A stretch of 48,007 nucleotides of DNA from Burkholderiales bacterium (GCA_017880805.1 JADGRP010000278.1:1-48007), one strand, 5' to 3'. Positions 20,332 to 29,440 are shown, counted from the first letter of the stretch. A program made the numbers and translations. Notes: a model not told the origin generated them from the letters alone.

Positions 20332-21621
20332 ATGAATATTCTGGTCATTGGCGGCGGCGGGCGCGAACATGCGTTGGCGTGGAAAATCGCCCAGTCGAGC
20401 CGGGTCGCGAAAGTCTTTGTCGCTCCCGGCAACGCCGGCACGGCGCTGGAGCGCGAACTCAGCAATGTCGCGTTGACCTCGATCGCAGATCTGGTCGCAT
20501 TCGCGCAGCGCGAGCGTGTCGGGCTGACGGTCGTCGGTCCGGAAGCGCCGCTGGCCAACGGTGTCGTGGACGCATTCCGGCGGGCGGGACTGAGGATCTT
20601 CGGCCCGACCCGGGCCGCGGCGCAACTCGAGAGCTCCAAGGATTTCGCCAAGGCATTCATGGCCCGCCACGGTATTCCGACCGGCGAGTATCGCAGCTTC
20701 ACCGATGCCGCCGAAGCGCATGCCTACGTCGACGATCGAGGCGCGCCTATCGTCGTCAAAGCCGACGGGCTCGCCGCAGGCAAAGGCGTGATCGTAGCGA
20801 TGAGCGCGGGCGACGCGCACGCCGCGATCGACGCCATGCTTGTCGACCGGACACTGGCGGCGCCGCAGGATGGCGGCCCTGCACGCGTAGTCATCGAGGA
20901 GTTCCTGACCGGCGAGGAAGCGAGCTTCATCGTCATGGCCGACGGTGCCAACGTTCTGTCGCTCGCCTCATCGCAGGATCACAAGCGACTGCTCGACGGC
21001 GATGCCGGACCCAATACCGGCGGCATGGGCGCGTACTCGCCCGCGCCGGTCGTGACGCCCGCGGTTCACGCGCGCATCATGCGCGAGATTATCGTACCGG
21101 CCGTCGACGGCATGGCCGCCGACGGGATTCCGTACATCGGATTTCTGTACGCGGGGGTGATGATCGACGGCGAAGGTAATCCGCGCGCACTCGAGTTCAA
21201 CTGCCGGCTCGGAGACCCGGAGACGCAGCCGATCATGATGCGACTCAAGACCGATCTGGTCGATCTGGTGGAACATGCGGTCGACGGCACGCTCGACAGA
21301 ATCGACGCCGACTGGGATCGACGCGCCGCGTTGGGCGTGGTGCTGGCGGCGGCGGGGTATCCCGACGCGCCGCGCAAGGGCGACGCGATCTCGGGCCTCG
21401 GTGCGGCTCGCGACGACTGCAGGGTTTTCCACGCCGCGACTGCGCGGGACGGTGAGCGTATCGTGACTGCCGGAGGACGCGTCCTTTGCGTCACCGCACT
21501 GGGTGAGACCGTACGACAGGCACAGCGCACCGCGTACGCCGCGGTAGGCGGCATACACTTCGAGGGGATGCAGTATCGCAGCGATATCGGCCACCGCGCG
21601 CTCGGCGCGCGCAAGACCTGA
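20332..21621 (+). CDS. purD: Phosphoribosylamine-glycine ligase (GAR synthetase)
   Basis: ATP-grasp ligase for the second step of purine synthesis, joining phosphoribosylamine and glycine. It has 429 aa, as expected. Motifs: N-terminal [15 protein letters not shown], then [11 protein letters not shown], the ATP-binding [34 protein letters not shown] and the metal-binding [12 protein letters not shown]. It lies between purH and hemF; the hemF ATG is 37 nt downstream. The 82-nt purH-purD gap contains several TGA-rich near-repeats but no clear promoter. Confidence 0.98.
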   Translation: MNILVIGGGGREHALAWKIAQSSRVAKVFVAPGNAGTALERELSNVALTSIADLVAFAQRERVGLTVVGPEAPLANGVVDAFRRAGLRIFGPTRAAAQLESSKDFAKAFMARHGIPTGEYRSFTDAAEAHAYVDDRGAPIVVKADGLAAGKGVIVAMSAGDAHAAIDAMLVDRTLAAPQDGGPARVVIEEFLTGEEASFIVMADGANVLSLASSQDHKRLLDGDAGPNTGGMGAYSPAPVVTPAVHARIMREIIVPAVDGMAADGIPYIGFLYAGVMIDGEGNPRALEFNCRLGDPETQPIMMRLKTDLVDLVEHAVDGTLDRIDADWDRRAALGVVLAAAGYPDAPRKGDAISGLGAARDDCRVFHAATARDGERIVTAGGRVLCVTALGETVRQAQRTAYAAVGGIHFEGMQYRSDIGHRALGARKT

Positions 21622-21631
21622 ATTGCGGCGA

Positions 21632-21645
21632 CTCGTTCGAACGAG
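21632..21645. promoter_or_regulatory. Perfect 14-bp palindrome upstream of hemF
   Basis: CTCGTTCGAACGAG is fully self-complementary and ends 13 nt before the hemF ATG, in the 37-nt gap after purD. Its position fits an operator or a small hairpin controlling hemF translation. No regulator is identifiable, and there is no T-tract for termination. Confidence 0.4.
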
Positions 21646-21658
21646 CGTCACGGAAATC

Positions 21659-22576
21659 ATGAACCTTCTTCAAGACCTGCCGCGTGCCCGACGTTACTTC
21701 ACCGATCTGCAATCGAGCATCGTCGGGCGGCTCGAGGCCATCGACGGAGCGGCGTTTCGTCGCGACGACTGGCTGCGCGCGGAGGGCGGAAGCGGCAGGA
21801 GCTGCATTCTCGAAGAAGGCAAGGTGTTCGAGCGCGCCGGCGTCAACTTTTCGCACGTCAAGGGAGAACGGCTGCCCCCATCGGCGAGCGCGACACGACC
21901 GCAGCTTGCCGGGCGCTCGTTCGAGGTTATGGGGGTGTCGTTGGTGTTGCACCCTCGAAATCCGTATGTGCCGACCGTCCACATGAACCTGCGACTCTTC
22001 GCCGCGCTCGCTCCCGAGCCCGAATTGCAGCCTGTCTGGTGGTTCGGCGGCGGGATGGATCTCACGCCTTATTACGGCTTCGAGGAAGACGCAATCCTTT
22101 TTCATCGCACCTGTCGCGCGGCACTGGCGCCATTCGGCGACGGCTACCATACCCGTTTCAAGGCATGGTGCGACGATTATTTTTTCCTCAAGCACCGCGG
22201 CGAGCCGCGCGGCATCGGCGGTATTTTCTTCGACGATTTGAACGAGCGTGAGTTCGAACATTGCTTCGCGCTGACGCGAAGCGTCGGTGACCATTTTCTC
22301 GCCGCGTACGAACCGATTCTGCTTCGGCGCAAGGACATAACCTACACTCAGCGCGAACGCGACTTCCAGGCGTACCGACGCGGGCGCTATGTCGAATTCA
22401 ACCTGGTCTACGATCGCGGCACGCTCTTCGGCCTTCAATCCAACGGCCGCACGGAAGCCATCCTCATGTCGCTGCCGCCGATCGTGCGCTGGCGATATGA
22501 CTGGCGTCCTGATCCTGGCAGTCCCGAAGAACAGCTCTATGCCGAGTTCCTTACCGCGCGCAATTGGCTGGCATGA
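21659..22576 (+). CDS. hemF: Oxygen-dependent coproporphyrinogen-III oxidase
   Basis: Aerobic oxidative decarboxylation of coproporphyrinogen III to protoporphyrinogen IX in heme synthesis. It has 305 aa from ATG 21659; the TTG at 21623 in the track is rejected because [18 protein letters not shown] is a typical family start. Strong signatures: [81 protein letters not shown] and [12 protein letters not shown]. The stop overlaps the start of the Nudix gene by 4 nt (ATGA). hemB, an earlier step of the pathway, lies near the right end of the window. Confidence 0.98.
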   Translation: MNLLQDLPRARRYFTDLQSSIVGRLEAIDGAAFRRDDWLRAEGGSGRSCILEEGKVFERAGVNFSHVKGERLPPSASATRPQLAGRSFEVMGVSLVLHPRNPYVPTVHMNLRLFAALAPEPELQPVWWFGGGMDLTPYYGFEEDAILFHRTCRAALAPFGDGYHTRFKAWCDDYFFLKHRGEPRGIGGIFFDDLNEREFEHCFALTRSVGDHFLAAYEPILLRRKDITYTQRERDFQAYRRGRYVEFNLVYDRGTLFGLQSNGRTEAILMSLPPIVRWRYDWRPDPGSPEEQLYAEFLTARNWLA

Positions 22577-23157
22577 GCCGCAAACCGCCGGTCGACGACG
22601 AAAAGCGCGGCGGCGACGCGCATCTGGTCGAGACGCGCATTGCCTCGGAAGTTGTATTCGATGGGAAGTTGCTGCATGTCAAGCGCGACACGGTCCGCCT
22701 GCCCGATGGAAAAACGGCCACGCGCGAGTACATCGCCCATCCCGGCGCGGTGATGATCATTCCGCGGTTGCCGGATGGAAAGCTCCTCATGGAACGGCAG
22801 TTTCGGTATCCGCTGGCGCGTATTTTCATCGAGTTTCCCGCTGGAAAGATCGATCCGGGCGAGGAGCCCGCGGCGACCGCGGCTCGAGAATTGCTGGAGG
22901 AGACAGGCTACGCCGCCGAGCGCTGGTCGCACATCGGCACGTTGCATCCATTGATCACGTATTCCACCGAGCGCATCGAAATCTATACGGCCGATGCGCT
23001 GACGTTTGTCGGCGCGAAACTCGATGCAGGCGAGTTCGTCGAGACCTTTACCACGACACTCGAGGAAGCGCTGGCGTGGCTCGATCGCGGCGAGATCACC
23101 GACGTCAAGACCATGCTTGGCTTGCTGCTGCTCGCGCGCCGGAAAGCGGCCACTTAA
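22573..23157 (+). CDS. Nudix hydrolase, ADP-ribose pyrophosphatase-like
   Basis: Hydrolyses a nucleoside diphosphate linked to another group; ADP-ribose or an ADP-sugar is most likely. It has 194 aa starting at the ATG that overlaps the hemF stop. The Nudix box is complete: GKIDPGEE...[11 protein letters not shown] (GX5EX7REUXEEXGU), at about residues 97-119. The N-terminal strand [21 protein letters not shown] and the following [14 protein letters not shown] are typical of the NudF/ADPRase group. acylphosphatase follows after 3 nt. Substrate is inferred from family resemblance only. Confidence 0.9.
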   Translation: MSRKPPVDDEKRGGDAHLVETRIASEVVFDGKLLHVKRDTVRLPDGKTATREYIAHPGAVMIIPRLPDGKLLMERQFRYPLARIFIEFPAGKIDPGEEPAATAARELLEETGYAAERWSHIGTLHPLITYSTERIEIYTADALTFVGAKLDAGEFVETFTTTLEEALAWLDRGEITDVKTMLGLLLLARRKAAT

Positions 23158-23160
23158 GCG

Positions 23161-23472
23161 ATGAGCACGGCCGGTGACACATCGGTCGGGGCATCGGTTA
23201 CTACGACGCTGCGCCTGCTCATCAGCGGCCGCGTGCAGGGCGTGGGCTTTCGCTACGCCTTTGCCGACGAGGCTCGCTCGCGCAAGCTTCGCGGGTGGGT
23301 GCGGAACCGGCGCGACGGTCGCGTCGAGGCAATCGTCGCCGGTCCCGCCACCGACGTCGATGCGATTGTCGCCTGGTCGCGCCGCGGACCTGCGGGGGCG
23401 CAGGTTACGGGAATCGAAACGGCAGCCGCGGATGGCGACTTCGCGAGCTTCCAGGTTGCACCCACCGCTTAG
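23161..23472 (+). CDS. Acylphosphatase
   Basis: Small enzyme that hydrolyses carboxyl-phosphate bonds of acyl phosphates. It has 103 aa, slightly longer than the usual 90 because of a 15-residue N-terminal tail. The signature SGRVQGVGFRY contains the catalytic Arg (last R), and the catalytic Asn is in GWVRNRRDGRVE. It ends the hemF-Nudix-acylphosphatase run with a 3-nt gap behind the Nudix gene. Its last 4 nt overlap the convergent membrane-protein gene. Confidence 0.93.
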   Translation: MSTAGDTSVGASVTTTLRLLISGRVQGVGFRYAFADEARSRKLRGWVRNRRDGRVEAIVAGPATDVDAIVAWSRRGPAGAQVTGIETAAADGDFASFQVAPTA

Positions 23473-24188
23473 GCATTGACGGCGCTGACGGCGAAAATGT
23501 CCTTCCACGCGGCATAGCTTGCCGCGGAGAGCAGCGGAAACACCGCGATCAACCCGACACCCAACAACATCAGACCCAGCGCGACCAGCACCGCGGCGAG
23601 CGCGGCGAAAATAAGCAGCGGTGCGAGGTTGAGCGCGAACGCACGCACGCTTGTTGCGAATGCGTCGACGAACGACGCTCCCGAGAACAACACTGCGAAG
23701 GGCACGAATGCGACGGGCAGCGAAGCCAGTGCGCTGATAATGACGGTGCCGATTACCGCCGGCGTGGACAGCTCGACGCTTTCGGAATCCGCGACCAGCA
23801 AGTTCGCATCGGCGAGAAAATAGGCCGCGAGCGCTTCGGCGGCAAAGACCGCGAGCGCGCTGATCACAATCGCCGCGACTGCACCGGGACGCGCGCCGAA
23901 CGCGGTAAGCGAATATCGAAGCGACAATGGCTGGCCGCGATCCAGCGCGGCCGCACCGATCAACATCCCGCATTCGACCAGCGGCACGATGACCTTGGAC
24001 ACGGCGATGCCGATGCCGGGCAGAAGTTGCAGGCCGAAATCCGCGGCGAGCGTGATGAATCCGAGGGCGCACCAGCTAATGGGCGCGAGCTTGAACAGAC
24101 GCATCGCGTCTTCGTACCACGCGAATGCGCGCCGCGCGCCTACGGCGCGCGGCGCGGCGACGACGATGGTGGGAAAGGGCAGGTTCAA
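23469..24188 (-). CDS. BPSS1780-type integral membrane protein, function unknown
   Basis: About 239 aa with roughly six hydrophobic segments. The N-terminal pattern ARRAFAWYEDAMRLFKLAPISWCALG resembles the family of beta- and gammaproteobacterial membrane proteins named after Burkholderia BPSS1780, for which I know no established function. The start is doubtful: the track uses TTG 24188 without a visible ribosome site, and the next in-frame ATG (MRLFKL, about 24104) would cut into the conserved region. It lies 42 nt after the livF stop, on the same strand and in the same reading frame, and its 3' end overlaps acylphosphatase by 4 nt. Confidence 0.75.
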   Translation of the reverse strand: MNLPFPTIVVAAPRAVGARRAFAWYEDAMRLFKLAPISWCALGFITLAADFGLQLLPGIGIAVSKVIVPLVECGMLIGAAALDRGQPLSLRYSLTAFGARPGAVAAIVISALAVFAAEALAAYFLADANLLVADSESVELSTPAVIGTVIISALASLPVAFVPFAVLFSGASFVDAFATSVRAFALNLAPLLIFAALAAVLVALGLMLLGVGLIAVFPLLSAASYAAWKDIFAVSAVNA

Positions 24189-24210
24189 GGGGTACCGCGG
24201 CCGCGGCGCC

Positions 24211-24240
24211 TCAAGTGGCTTCAGGTGGCTTCAGGCGGCG
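24211..24240 (-). repeat. Three 10-nt tandem copies spanning the livF stop codon
   Basis: On the minus strand the livF end reads CGCCGCCTGA, AGCCACCTGA, AGCCACTTGA. TGA codons lie at plus coordinates 24231, 24221 and 24211, exactly 10 nt apart. The first is the livF stop. The copy inside the gene is the least similar (7 of 10 to the second). Confidence 0.75.
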
Positions 24241-24959
24241 CTTTCGCCGAGATATGCGGCGCGGACCTTCGGATCGGACAGCAGATCTTTTGCGTTGCCG
24301 TAAAGGGTGATCTCTCCGCTTTCCATCACGTAGCCGCGGTCGCTGACTTCAAGCGCGAGTTTCGCATTCTGCTCGATCAGCAGGATGGTCACGCCTTCGC
24401 TGGCGATTGTGAGCACGGTTTCAAACACCTTTTGCACCATCAGCGGTGCCAGGCCCATTGACGGCTCGTCGAGCAGAAGGAGCTTGGGCCGGGACATCAT
24501 GGCGCGGCCCATCGCCAGCATCTGCTGCTCGCCACCGGAGAGCGTTCCCGCAGTTTGCGCTCGGCGTTCCTTCAACCTGGGAAACAGTTCGTACACGCGC
24601 TCGACGTCGGCACGAACTGCAGCTCGATCGTTGCGAGTGTAGGCGCCCATGGCCAGATTCTCTTCGACGGTCAGCGCTCCGAAGACGCCGCGTCCCTCGG
24701 GCACCATCGACAGGCCGCGACGCACGAGCACGAATGCGGGTTTGCCGGTGATGTCCTGTCCATCGTAGTGGATCGATCCGCCCTTGACTGGCTGCAGGCC
24801 GGTGATGCCCTTCAGCGTCGTCGTCTTGCCCGCGCCGTTGGCGCCGATGAGGCAAACGAGCTCGCGCTCCCTGACCACGAGATCGATGCCCTTGACGGCC
24901 TGGATGCCGCCGTAGGCGACCTGGAGACCCTTGAGCTCTAGGAGCGCGTTCTCACCCAC
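24231..24959 (-). CDS. livF: Branched-chain amino acid ABC transporter, ATP-binding protein LivF
   Basis: One of two ATPases driving the high-affinity branched-chain amino acid importer. It has 242 aa, starting at GTG 24959, 4 nt after the livG stop. Walker A is GANGAGKTTTLKG (about 36-48), the signature is LSGGEQQMLAMGRAM and Walker B is LLLLDEPSMGLAP, with the H-loop region replaced by LLIEQNA as is normal for LivF. It is the last gene of livK-H-M-G-F as transcribed. Its 3' end carries a three-copy tandem repeat. Confidence 0.96.
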   Translation of the reverse strand: MGENALLELKGLQVAYGGIQAVKGIDLVVRERELVCLIGANGAGKTTTLKGITGLQPVKGGSIHYDGQDITGKPAFVLVRRGLSMVPEGRGVFGALTVEENLAMGAYTRNDRAAVRADVERVYELFPRLKERRAQTAGTLSGGEQQMLAMGRAMMSRPKLLLLDEPSMGLAPLMVQKVFETVLTIASEGVTILLIEQNAKLALEVSDRGYVMESGEITLYGNAKDLLSDPKVRAAYLGESAA

Positions 24960-24963
24960 GCGA

Positions 24964-25761
24964 TCACGCCCTTCGCAGGTTCAGCGTCACTTCGCCGCCG
25001 AGGTACGCCGCGATGACTTTCGGATCCGTTTGAACCTCCGCGGCCGAGCCCTCGGCAATCTTCTTGCCATAGTCGAGCACCAGCACGCGGTCGCAAATGC
25101 TCATCACCAACTTCATGTCGTGCTCGATCAGCAGAATCGTGGTCCCATCGCGGCGAATGTCGTCGAGGAGCGCCTTCAGCGCTTTGGTCTCGGTCGCGTT
25201 CATGCCGGCCGCGGGTTCGTCCAGCGCGAGAAGCTTCGGCTCCGTCGCAAGCGCACGCGCGATTTCCAGGCGCCGCTGATCGCCGTAGGCCAAATGCTTG
25301 GCGAGATGATTGGCGCGATTCGCCACGCCGACGTATTCGAGCAGCTCGTGGGATCGCGCCTCGATACCCGCCTCTTCCGCCAGCGTTTGCCGGTCGCGAA
25401 AGATCGCGCCGAAAACGCCTGCGCGCGTGCGAACGTGGCGCCCGATCATGACGTTTTCCAGCGCCGACAGATTCTGGAAGAGGCGAATGTTCTGAAATGT
25501 GCGCGCGATGCCGCGCTCCGCGACTTCGTTCGGTTTCAGCCGGTCGAGCGGCCCGCCGTCGAAAGTGAAACTCCCACTGTCGGGCGCATAGATGCCTGTG
25601 AGCACGTTGAACAACGAAGTCTTGCCCGCGCCATTCGGCCCGATCAAACCGTAGATCTCGCCGCGGTCGATGGTGAAACTGACGTCGGTCAGCGCTTGAA
25701 CGCCGCCGAAGCGTTTGCCGATGCGGGTCGCCGCGAGAAGCGTGGATCGATTCACGCTCAC
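24964..25761 (-). CDS. livG: Branched-chain amino acid ABC transporter, ATP-binding protein LivG
   Basis: Second ATPase of the importer. It has 265 aa from GTG 25761, whose GTGA overlaps the livM stop; the track's start at 25812 lies inside livM. Walker A is GPNGAGKTSLFN, the signature takes the LivG form LAYGDQRRLEIARAL, and Walker B is LLALDEPAAGMN, followed by LLIEHDMKLV. The inserted segment RAGVFGAIFRDRQ after the Q-loop is typical of LivG. Its overlap with livM and 4-nt gap to livF imply coupled translation. Confidence 0.96.
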   Translation of the reverse strand: MSVNRSTLLAATRIGKRFGGVQALTDVSFTIDRGEIYGLIGPNGAGKTSLFNVLTGIYAPDSGSFTFDGGPLDRLKPNEVAERGIARTFQNIRLFQNLSALENVMIGRHVRTRAGVFGAIFRDRQTLAEEAGIEARSHELLEYVGVANRANHLAKHLAYGDQRRLEIARALATEPKLLALDEPAAGMNATETKALKALLDDIRRDGTTILLIEHDMKLVMSICDRVLVLDYGKKIAEGSAAEVQTDPKVIAAYLGGEVTLNLRRA

Positions 25762-26837
25762 GCGGCGCCGCCTTTGACTTCGAGCTCGCGTTTGCGTACT
25801 GCGGAAGGCCAAATGCCCGCCGGACGATAAAGCATGATCGCCACCAGCGCGATGCCGAAGACGAGCAGCCGGATCGTTTCGGCGTCGAGGATCACTCTGC
25901 CGAAGAGCGCGTTCTGCAGCGGCTCCATCGTGTAGCGCAACACTTCGGGCAATAGCGTCAGCAGAATCGCGCCGAGAATGACGCCCGGAATATTGCCCAT
26001 GCCGCCGAGCACCACCATCGCCAGCACGATGATGGATTCGAACAGGCCGAAGCTTTCCGGGCTCACGAACTGCTGCGTCGCCGAAAAGACCGCGCCGGCG
26101 ATGCCGCCAAACGACGCACCCATGGCGAACGCCAGCAGTTTTACGTTGCGGGTGTTGATGCCCATCGCCTTCGCGGCGATCTCGTCTTCGCGGATCGCTT
26201 CCCAGGCGCGGCCCAGCCGCGAATTCTGGAGGCGGAGATTGATGACGATGACGCCGATGCTGATCAGCAGCAGAAGGTAGTAATACTTCTGCGGGCCGGA
26301 AAACGGTATGCCGAGGATGACTTCCGGCTTGGCGAAGGAGAAGCTGCCGATGCGAAACGGATCGATCAGGTTGACACCCTGCGGGCCGTTGGTGATGTTG
26401 ACCGGAGCATTGAGATTGTTGAGGAAAATGCGGATGATCTCGCCGAAACCGAGCGTTACGATGGCGAGATAGTCGCCGCGGAGCTTCAGCGTGGGTGCGC
26501 CGAGCAGCACGCCGAAAGCGCAGGCGATTCCCGCGCTCAAGGGAAGAATGACCCAGAACGGTAGATGAATGCCGAAGTGCGGCGACGCCAGCAGCGCATA
26601 GACATATGCGCCGACGGCATAGAAGGCGATGTATCCGAGGTCGAGCAAGCCCGCGAAACCGACGACGATGTTCAATCCCAGCGCGAGCATGATGTAGACC
26701 ATCGCGAAGTTGAGAATGCGGACCCAGGCCTGGCCGGCAAGGGCCGCGACGAAAGGCAGCAGCGCCAGCGCGAGTGCGACCAGCGCGACGCCCGCCCAGA
26801 CTTTGGGCGAAATCGATTTCGCGCGCGACTGGGTCAC
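25758..26837 (-). CDS. livM: Branched-chain amino acid ABC transporter, permease LivM
   Basis: Second transmembrane subunit of the importer. It has 359 aa from GTG 26837, which overlaps the livH stop (GTGA). The track's 727-aa frame continues antisense into livH and beyond, and that part is rejected. About ten hydrophobic segments are present; the conserved stretches LNIVVGFAGLLDLGYIAFYAVGAY and GDYLAIVTLGFGEIIR identify LivM, and the cytoplasmic coupling loop is NSRLGRAWEAIREDEIAAKAMGIN. Its stop overlaps the livG start. Confidence 0.96.
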   Translation of the reverse strand: MTQSRAKSISPKVWAGVALVALALALLPFVAALAGQAWVRILNFAMVYIMLALGLNIVVGFAGLLDLGYIAFYAVGAYVYALLASPHFGIHLPFWVILPLSAGIACAFGVLLGAPTLKLRGDYLAIVTLGFGEIIRIFLNNLNAPVNITNGPQGVNLIDPFRIGSFSFAKPEVILGIPFSGPQKYYYLLLLISIGVIVINLRLQNSRLGRAWEAIREDEIAAKAMGINTRNVKLLAFAMGASFGGIAGAVFSATQQFVSPESFGLFESIIVLAMVVLGGMGNIPGVILGAILLTLLPEVLRYTMEPLQNALFGRVILDAETIRLLVFGIALVAIMLYRPAGIWPSAVRKRELEVKGGAA

Positions 26838-27829
26838 GCGCGGTCCGCCACGCGCTCGCCGAGCAGGCCCGAGGGCCGGAATATGAGCACCAGGATCAGC
26901 ACGAAAAACGCGAACACGTCCTGATAGTTGCTGCCGAACAGGCTCAACGTTCCATCGTTCGCGGCGCATTTCTCCTGCAGCGTGTCGCTGAGAAACGGAA
27001 ACCCGCAGATGTTCGACACGTCGCCGATATAGCCTGCGCCGAGCGCTTCGATGATGCCGAGCAGGATGCCTCCGAGCATGGCGCCGGCAAGATTGCCGAT
27101 GCCGCCGAGCACCGCCGCGGTGAAGGCCTTGAGCCCGAGCAGGAAGCCCATGTAGTAGTGGGCGATCCCGTAATAGGTCATCACCATCAGCCCGGCGACC
27201 GCAGCGAGCGCCGCACCGATCACGAACGCGGCCGAAATGACGACGTTGATGTCGATGCCCATGAGCCCCGCGACCTGCGGGTTTTGCGCGGTGGCGCGCA
27301 TGGCCATGCCAAGACGCGTGCGCTGCACGACGAAGACCAGTCCGGCCATGAGCAGCGCCGCGAGCGCCACGATCAGCATCTGCAGATCGGTCATCGCGGC
27401 GCCAAAAATGTAGTGTGTCGTAGGCTCGATCAGCGTCGGGAACGTCAGATAGTTGCGGCCCCAGATCATCAAGGCCAGGTTCTGCAGGATGATGGACATG
27501 CCGATGGCGGTGATCAGCGGCGCGAGCCGCGGCGCCTTGCGCAGCGGGCGGTACGCGATCTTCTCCATGCCGTAGGCGAGCGTCATGCAGACGAGGACCG
27601 CGACGACCAGCCCGGCGAGGATGATGAGGACCGGCGGCAGCGGCGCGTGCGCGCCGAGGAGCGCCGTGACCACAGACAGCGAGACCATCGCGCCGATCAT
27701 CACCACTTCGCCGTGGGCGAAGTTGATCAGGCCGATGATGCCGTAGACCATGGTGTAGCCCAGCGCGACCAGCGCGTAGACGCTGCCCAGAGTCAGGCCG
27801 TTGATGATCTGCTGCAGGAAGATGTCCAC
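26834..27829 (-). CDS. livH: Branched-chain amino acid ABC transporter, permease LivH
   Basis: First transmembrane subunit of the importer. It has 331 aa from GTG 27829, preceded by GGAGG at 4 nt. Typical sequences are QQIINGLTLGSVYALVALGYTMVYGIIGLINFAHGE at the N-terminus (quoted in pieces: NGLTLGSVYALVALGYTM and LINFAHGE) and the coupling loop RTRLGMAMRATAQNPQVAGL. A cysteine-containing periplasmic insert, SNICGFPFLSDTLQEKCAAND, near residue 280 may form a disulfide. livK lies upstream, separated by an intrinsic terminator. Confidence 0.96.
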   Translation of the reverse strand: MDIFLQQIINGLTLGSVYALVALGYTMVYGIIGLINFAHGEVVMIGAMVSLSVVTALLGAHAPLPPVLIILAGLVVAVLVCMTLAYGMEKIAYRPLRKAPRLAPLITAIGMSIILQNLALMIWGRNYLTFPTLIEPTTHYIFGAAMTDLQMLIVALAALLMAGLVFVVQRTRLGMAMRATAQNPQVAGLMGIDINVVISAAFVIGAALAAVAGLMVMTYYGIAHYYMGFLLGLKAFTAAVLGGIGNLAGAMLGGILLGIIEALGAGYIGDVSNICGFPFLSDTLQEKCAANDGTLSLFGSNYQDVFAFFVLILVLIFRPSGLLGERVADRA

Positions 27830-27937
27830 GGCGCCTCCGGGAGGCGCGACGGCACATCAGTGTGCAGATCGGCCTCGGCGAATTCTCGCCTGCGCTTAAC
27901 GAGAGGGCAATCCCCGCGTTCGATTTGCCGGCGGTGG

Positions 27938-27969
27938 TCAAAAAAACGGCGCCCCTCGGGGCGCCGTTT
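27938..27969 (-). terminator. Intrinsic terminator between livK and livH
   Basis: On the minus strand AAACGGCGCCCC and GGGGCGCCGTTT form a perfect 12-bp stem with a minimal loop, followed by a T run (seven T in all). It begins 21 nt after the livK stop and ends about 110 nt before livH. It should end most livK transcripts, leaving lower readthrough into livHMGF. Confidence 0.85.
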
Positions 27970-27989
27970 CAGGGAACCGGGCTTCCTGC

Positions 27990-29360
27990 CTACTGGCCCT
28001 TGTTGTCCTTTTTCATCGTGTCGGAGTTGGCGGGAGTCGGCGGCGCCGGATTCTCGATCGTGGACTTCATCTTGTCGCCGGCGGCTTTCATGCTGTCGCC
28101 CGCTGCCTTCATGTCCGACTTCATTTCCGACTTGGGCTCGCTTGCCGGCGCGGCGTCGACCTTCTCGGTCTTGCCGCCGACATTCGTCGCCATCGGCATC
28201 AGCTTGCCATCCTTCACCTGATAGAGCGTGATCGCCCCGTTCTTGGTGTCGCCATGCTCGTCGAACTCGATCTTGGCCGTGACGCCGTCGTAGGAGATCT
28301 TGGCGAGCTCCGGAAGGTACTTGGCCGGATCGGTCGAGTTCGCCTTCTGCATGGCGGCAATCAGGGTCATGGCGGCGTCGTACGAATACGGCGCATAGAC
28401 CTGGATCGGGCCGTACTTCGCGGTGAATCGCGTTACGAAGTCCTTGGCGTTGGCCATTTTCTCCGGTGGCACACCCGCCTGGGTGCAGTACTGGCCTTCG
28501 GCGGCGCCGCCGGCGAGCTTGGGCCACTCCGCCGAGCACACGCCATCGCCGGCGATGTACTTGGCCTTGATGCCCAGCTCCTTCATCTGCTTGACCATCG
28601 GTCCGCCCTGGGCGTCCATCCCTCCGTACATGATGATGTCGGGATTCTTGGCCTTGATCTTGGTCAGGATCGCCTTGAAGTCGGTCGCCTTGTCGTTGGT
28701 GAACTCGTGCGCCACGATGGTCCCGCCTGCCGCCTTCGCGGCCTTTTCGGTCTCTTCGGCAAGGCCCGCGCCGTACGCGGTCTTGTCGTCGATGATGGCG
28801 ATCTTCTTGGCGCCGAGCGTCGTCACGGCTTCCTTCCCGATGACGCTGCCTTGCTGCACGTCGTTGGCCATGACTCGGAACGCGGTCTTGAATCCTTGCA
28901 ACGTGTACTTCGGATTCGTGGCCGACGGCGAGATTTGCGGAATCCCCGCGTCGCTGTAGAGCTTCGAGGCTGGAATCGTCGTGCCCGAATTCAAATGGCC
29001 GACCACGCCGGCGACCTTGGCGTCGACCAACTTCTGCGCCACGGTCGTGCCTTGCTTGGGATCTGCCTGGTCGTCTTCCGCGACCAGCTCGAACTTGATC
29101 TTCTTGCCGTCGATGACGATGTTCTTGGCGTTGGCGTCATCGATCGCCATGCGGGCACCGTTCTCGTTGTCCTTGCCGAGATGCGCCTGCGGCCCGGTCG
29201 TCGGACCAACGTGGCCGATTTTGACTACGGCTTCGGGCATCGCCGGCGCGGTCGCGGTTGCCGCCGTATCGACTTTCTTCGGCTCTTCCTTACCGCAGCC
29301 GTAAGCGGTCACCAACGCTGCGGCGACGATCGTCAGGCCGAGCGAGCGGTTGAATATCAT
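27990..29360 (-). CDS. livK: Branched-chain amino acid ABC transporter substrate-binding protein, with acidic/Lys C-terminal tail
   Basis: Periplasmic receptor of the importer. I start at ATG 29360 because GGAGG lies 6 nt upstream and the promoter's transcript start is at about 29404, leaving the track's start at 29405 untranscribed. It has 456 aa, well above the usual 370-390. Residues 1-22 are a signal peptide ending TAYGC; Cys22 may be lipidated, although Tyr at -2 is an unusual lipobox residue. The periplasmic-binding fold I domain covers about 38-395 (IGHVGPTTGPQAHLGKD to ITLYQVKDGKL). The remaining 55-60 residues are a repetitive Lys/Glu/Met/Ala tail (DMKAAGDSMKAAGDKMK) and then a Pro-rich end. 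The tail is not a known LivK part. Confidence 0.94.
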   Translation of the reverse strand: MIFNRSLGLTIVAAALVTAYGCGKEEPKKVDTAATATAPAMPEAVVKIGHVGPTTGPQAHLGKDNENGARMAIDDANAKNIVIDGKKIKFELVAEDDQADPKQGTTVAQKLVDAKVAGVVGHLNSGTTIPASKLYSDAGIPQISPSATNPKYTLQGFKTAFRVMANDVQQGSVIGKEAVTTLGAKKIAIIDDKTAYGAGLAEETEKAAKAAGGTIVAHEFTNDKATDFKAILTKIKAKNPDIIMYGGMDAQGGPMVKQMKELGIKAKYIAGDGVCSAEWPKLAGGAAEGQYCTQAGVPPEKMANAKDFVTRFTAKYGPIQVYAPYSYDAAMTLIAAMQKANSTDPAKYLPELAKISYDGVTAKIEFDEHGDTKNGAITLYQVKDGKLMPMATNVGGKTEKVDAAPASEPKSEMKSDMKAAGDSMKAAGDKMKSTIENPAPPTPANSDTMKKDNKGQ

Positions 29361-29411
29361 GAATTTCCTCCGAAATGGGGTAATGACGGAAAACAGGGGA
29401 CGCAACAGATA

Positions 29412-29440
29412 ATTATTGCCGTCTCCGCGCGGACTGTCAA
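29412..29440 (-). promoter_or_regulatory. Strong sigma70 promoter of livK
   Basis: Minus strand TTGACA (29435-29440) is a perfect -35, spaced 17 nt from AATAAT (29412-29417). Transcription would start near 29404, about 45 nt before the livK ATG. This is the best promoter match I saw in the window. Confidence 0.8.
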
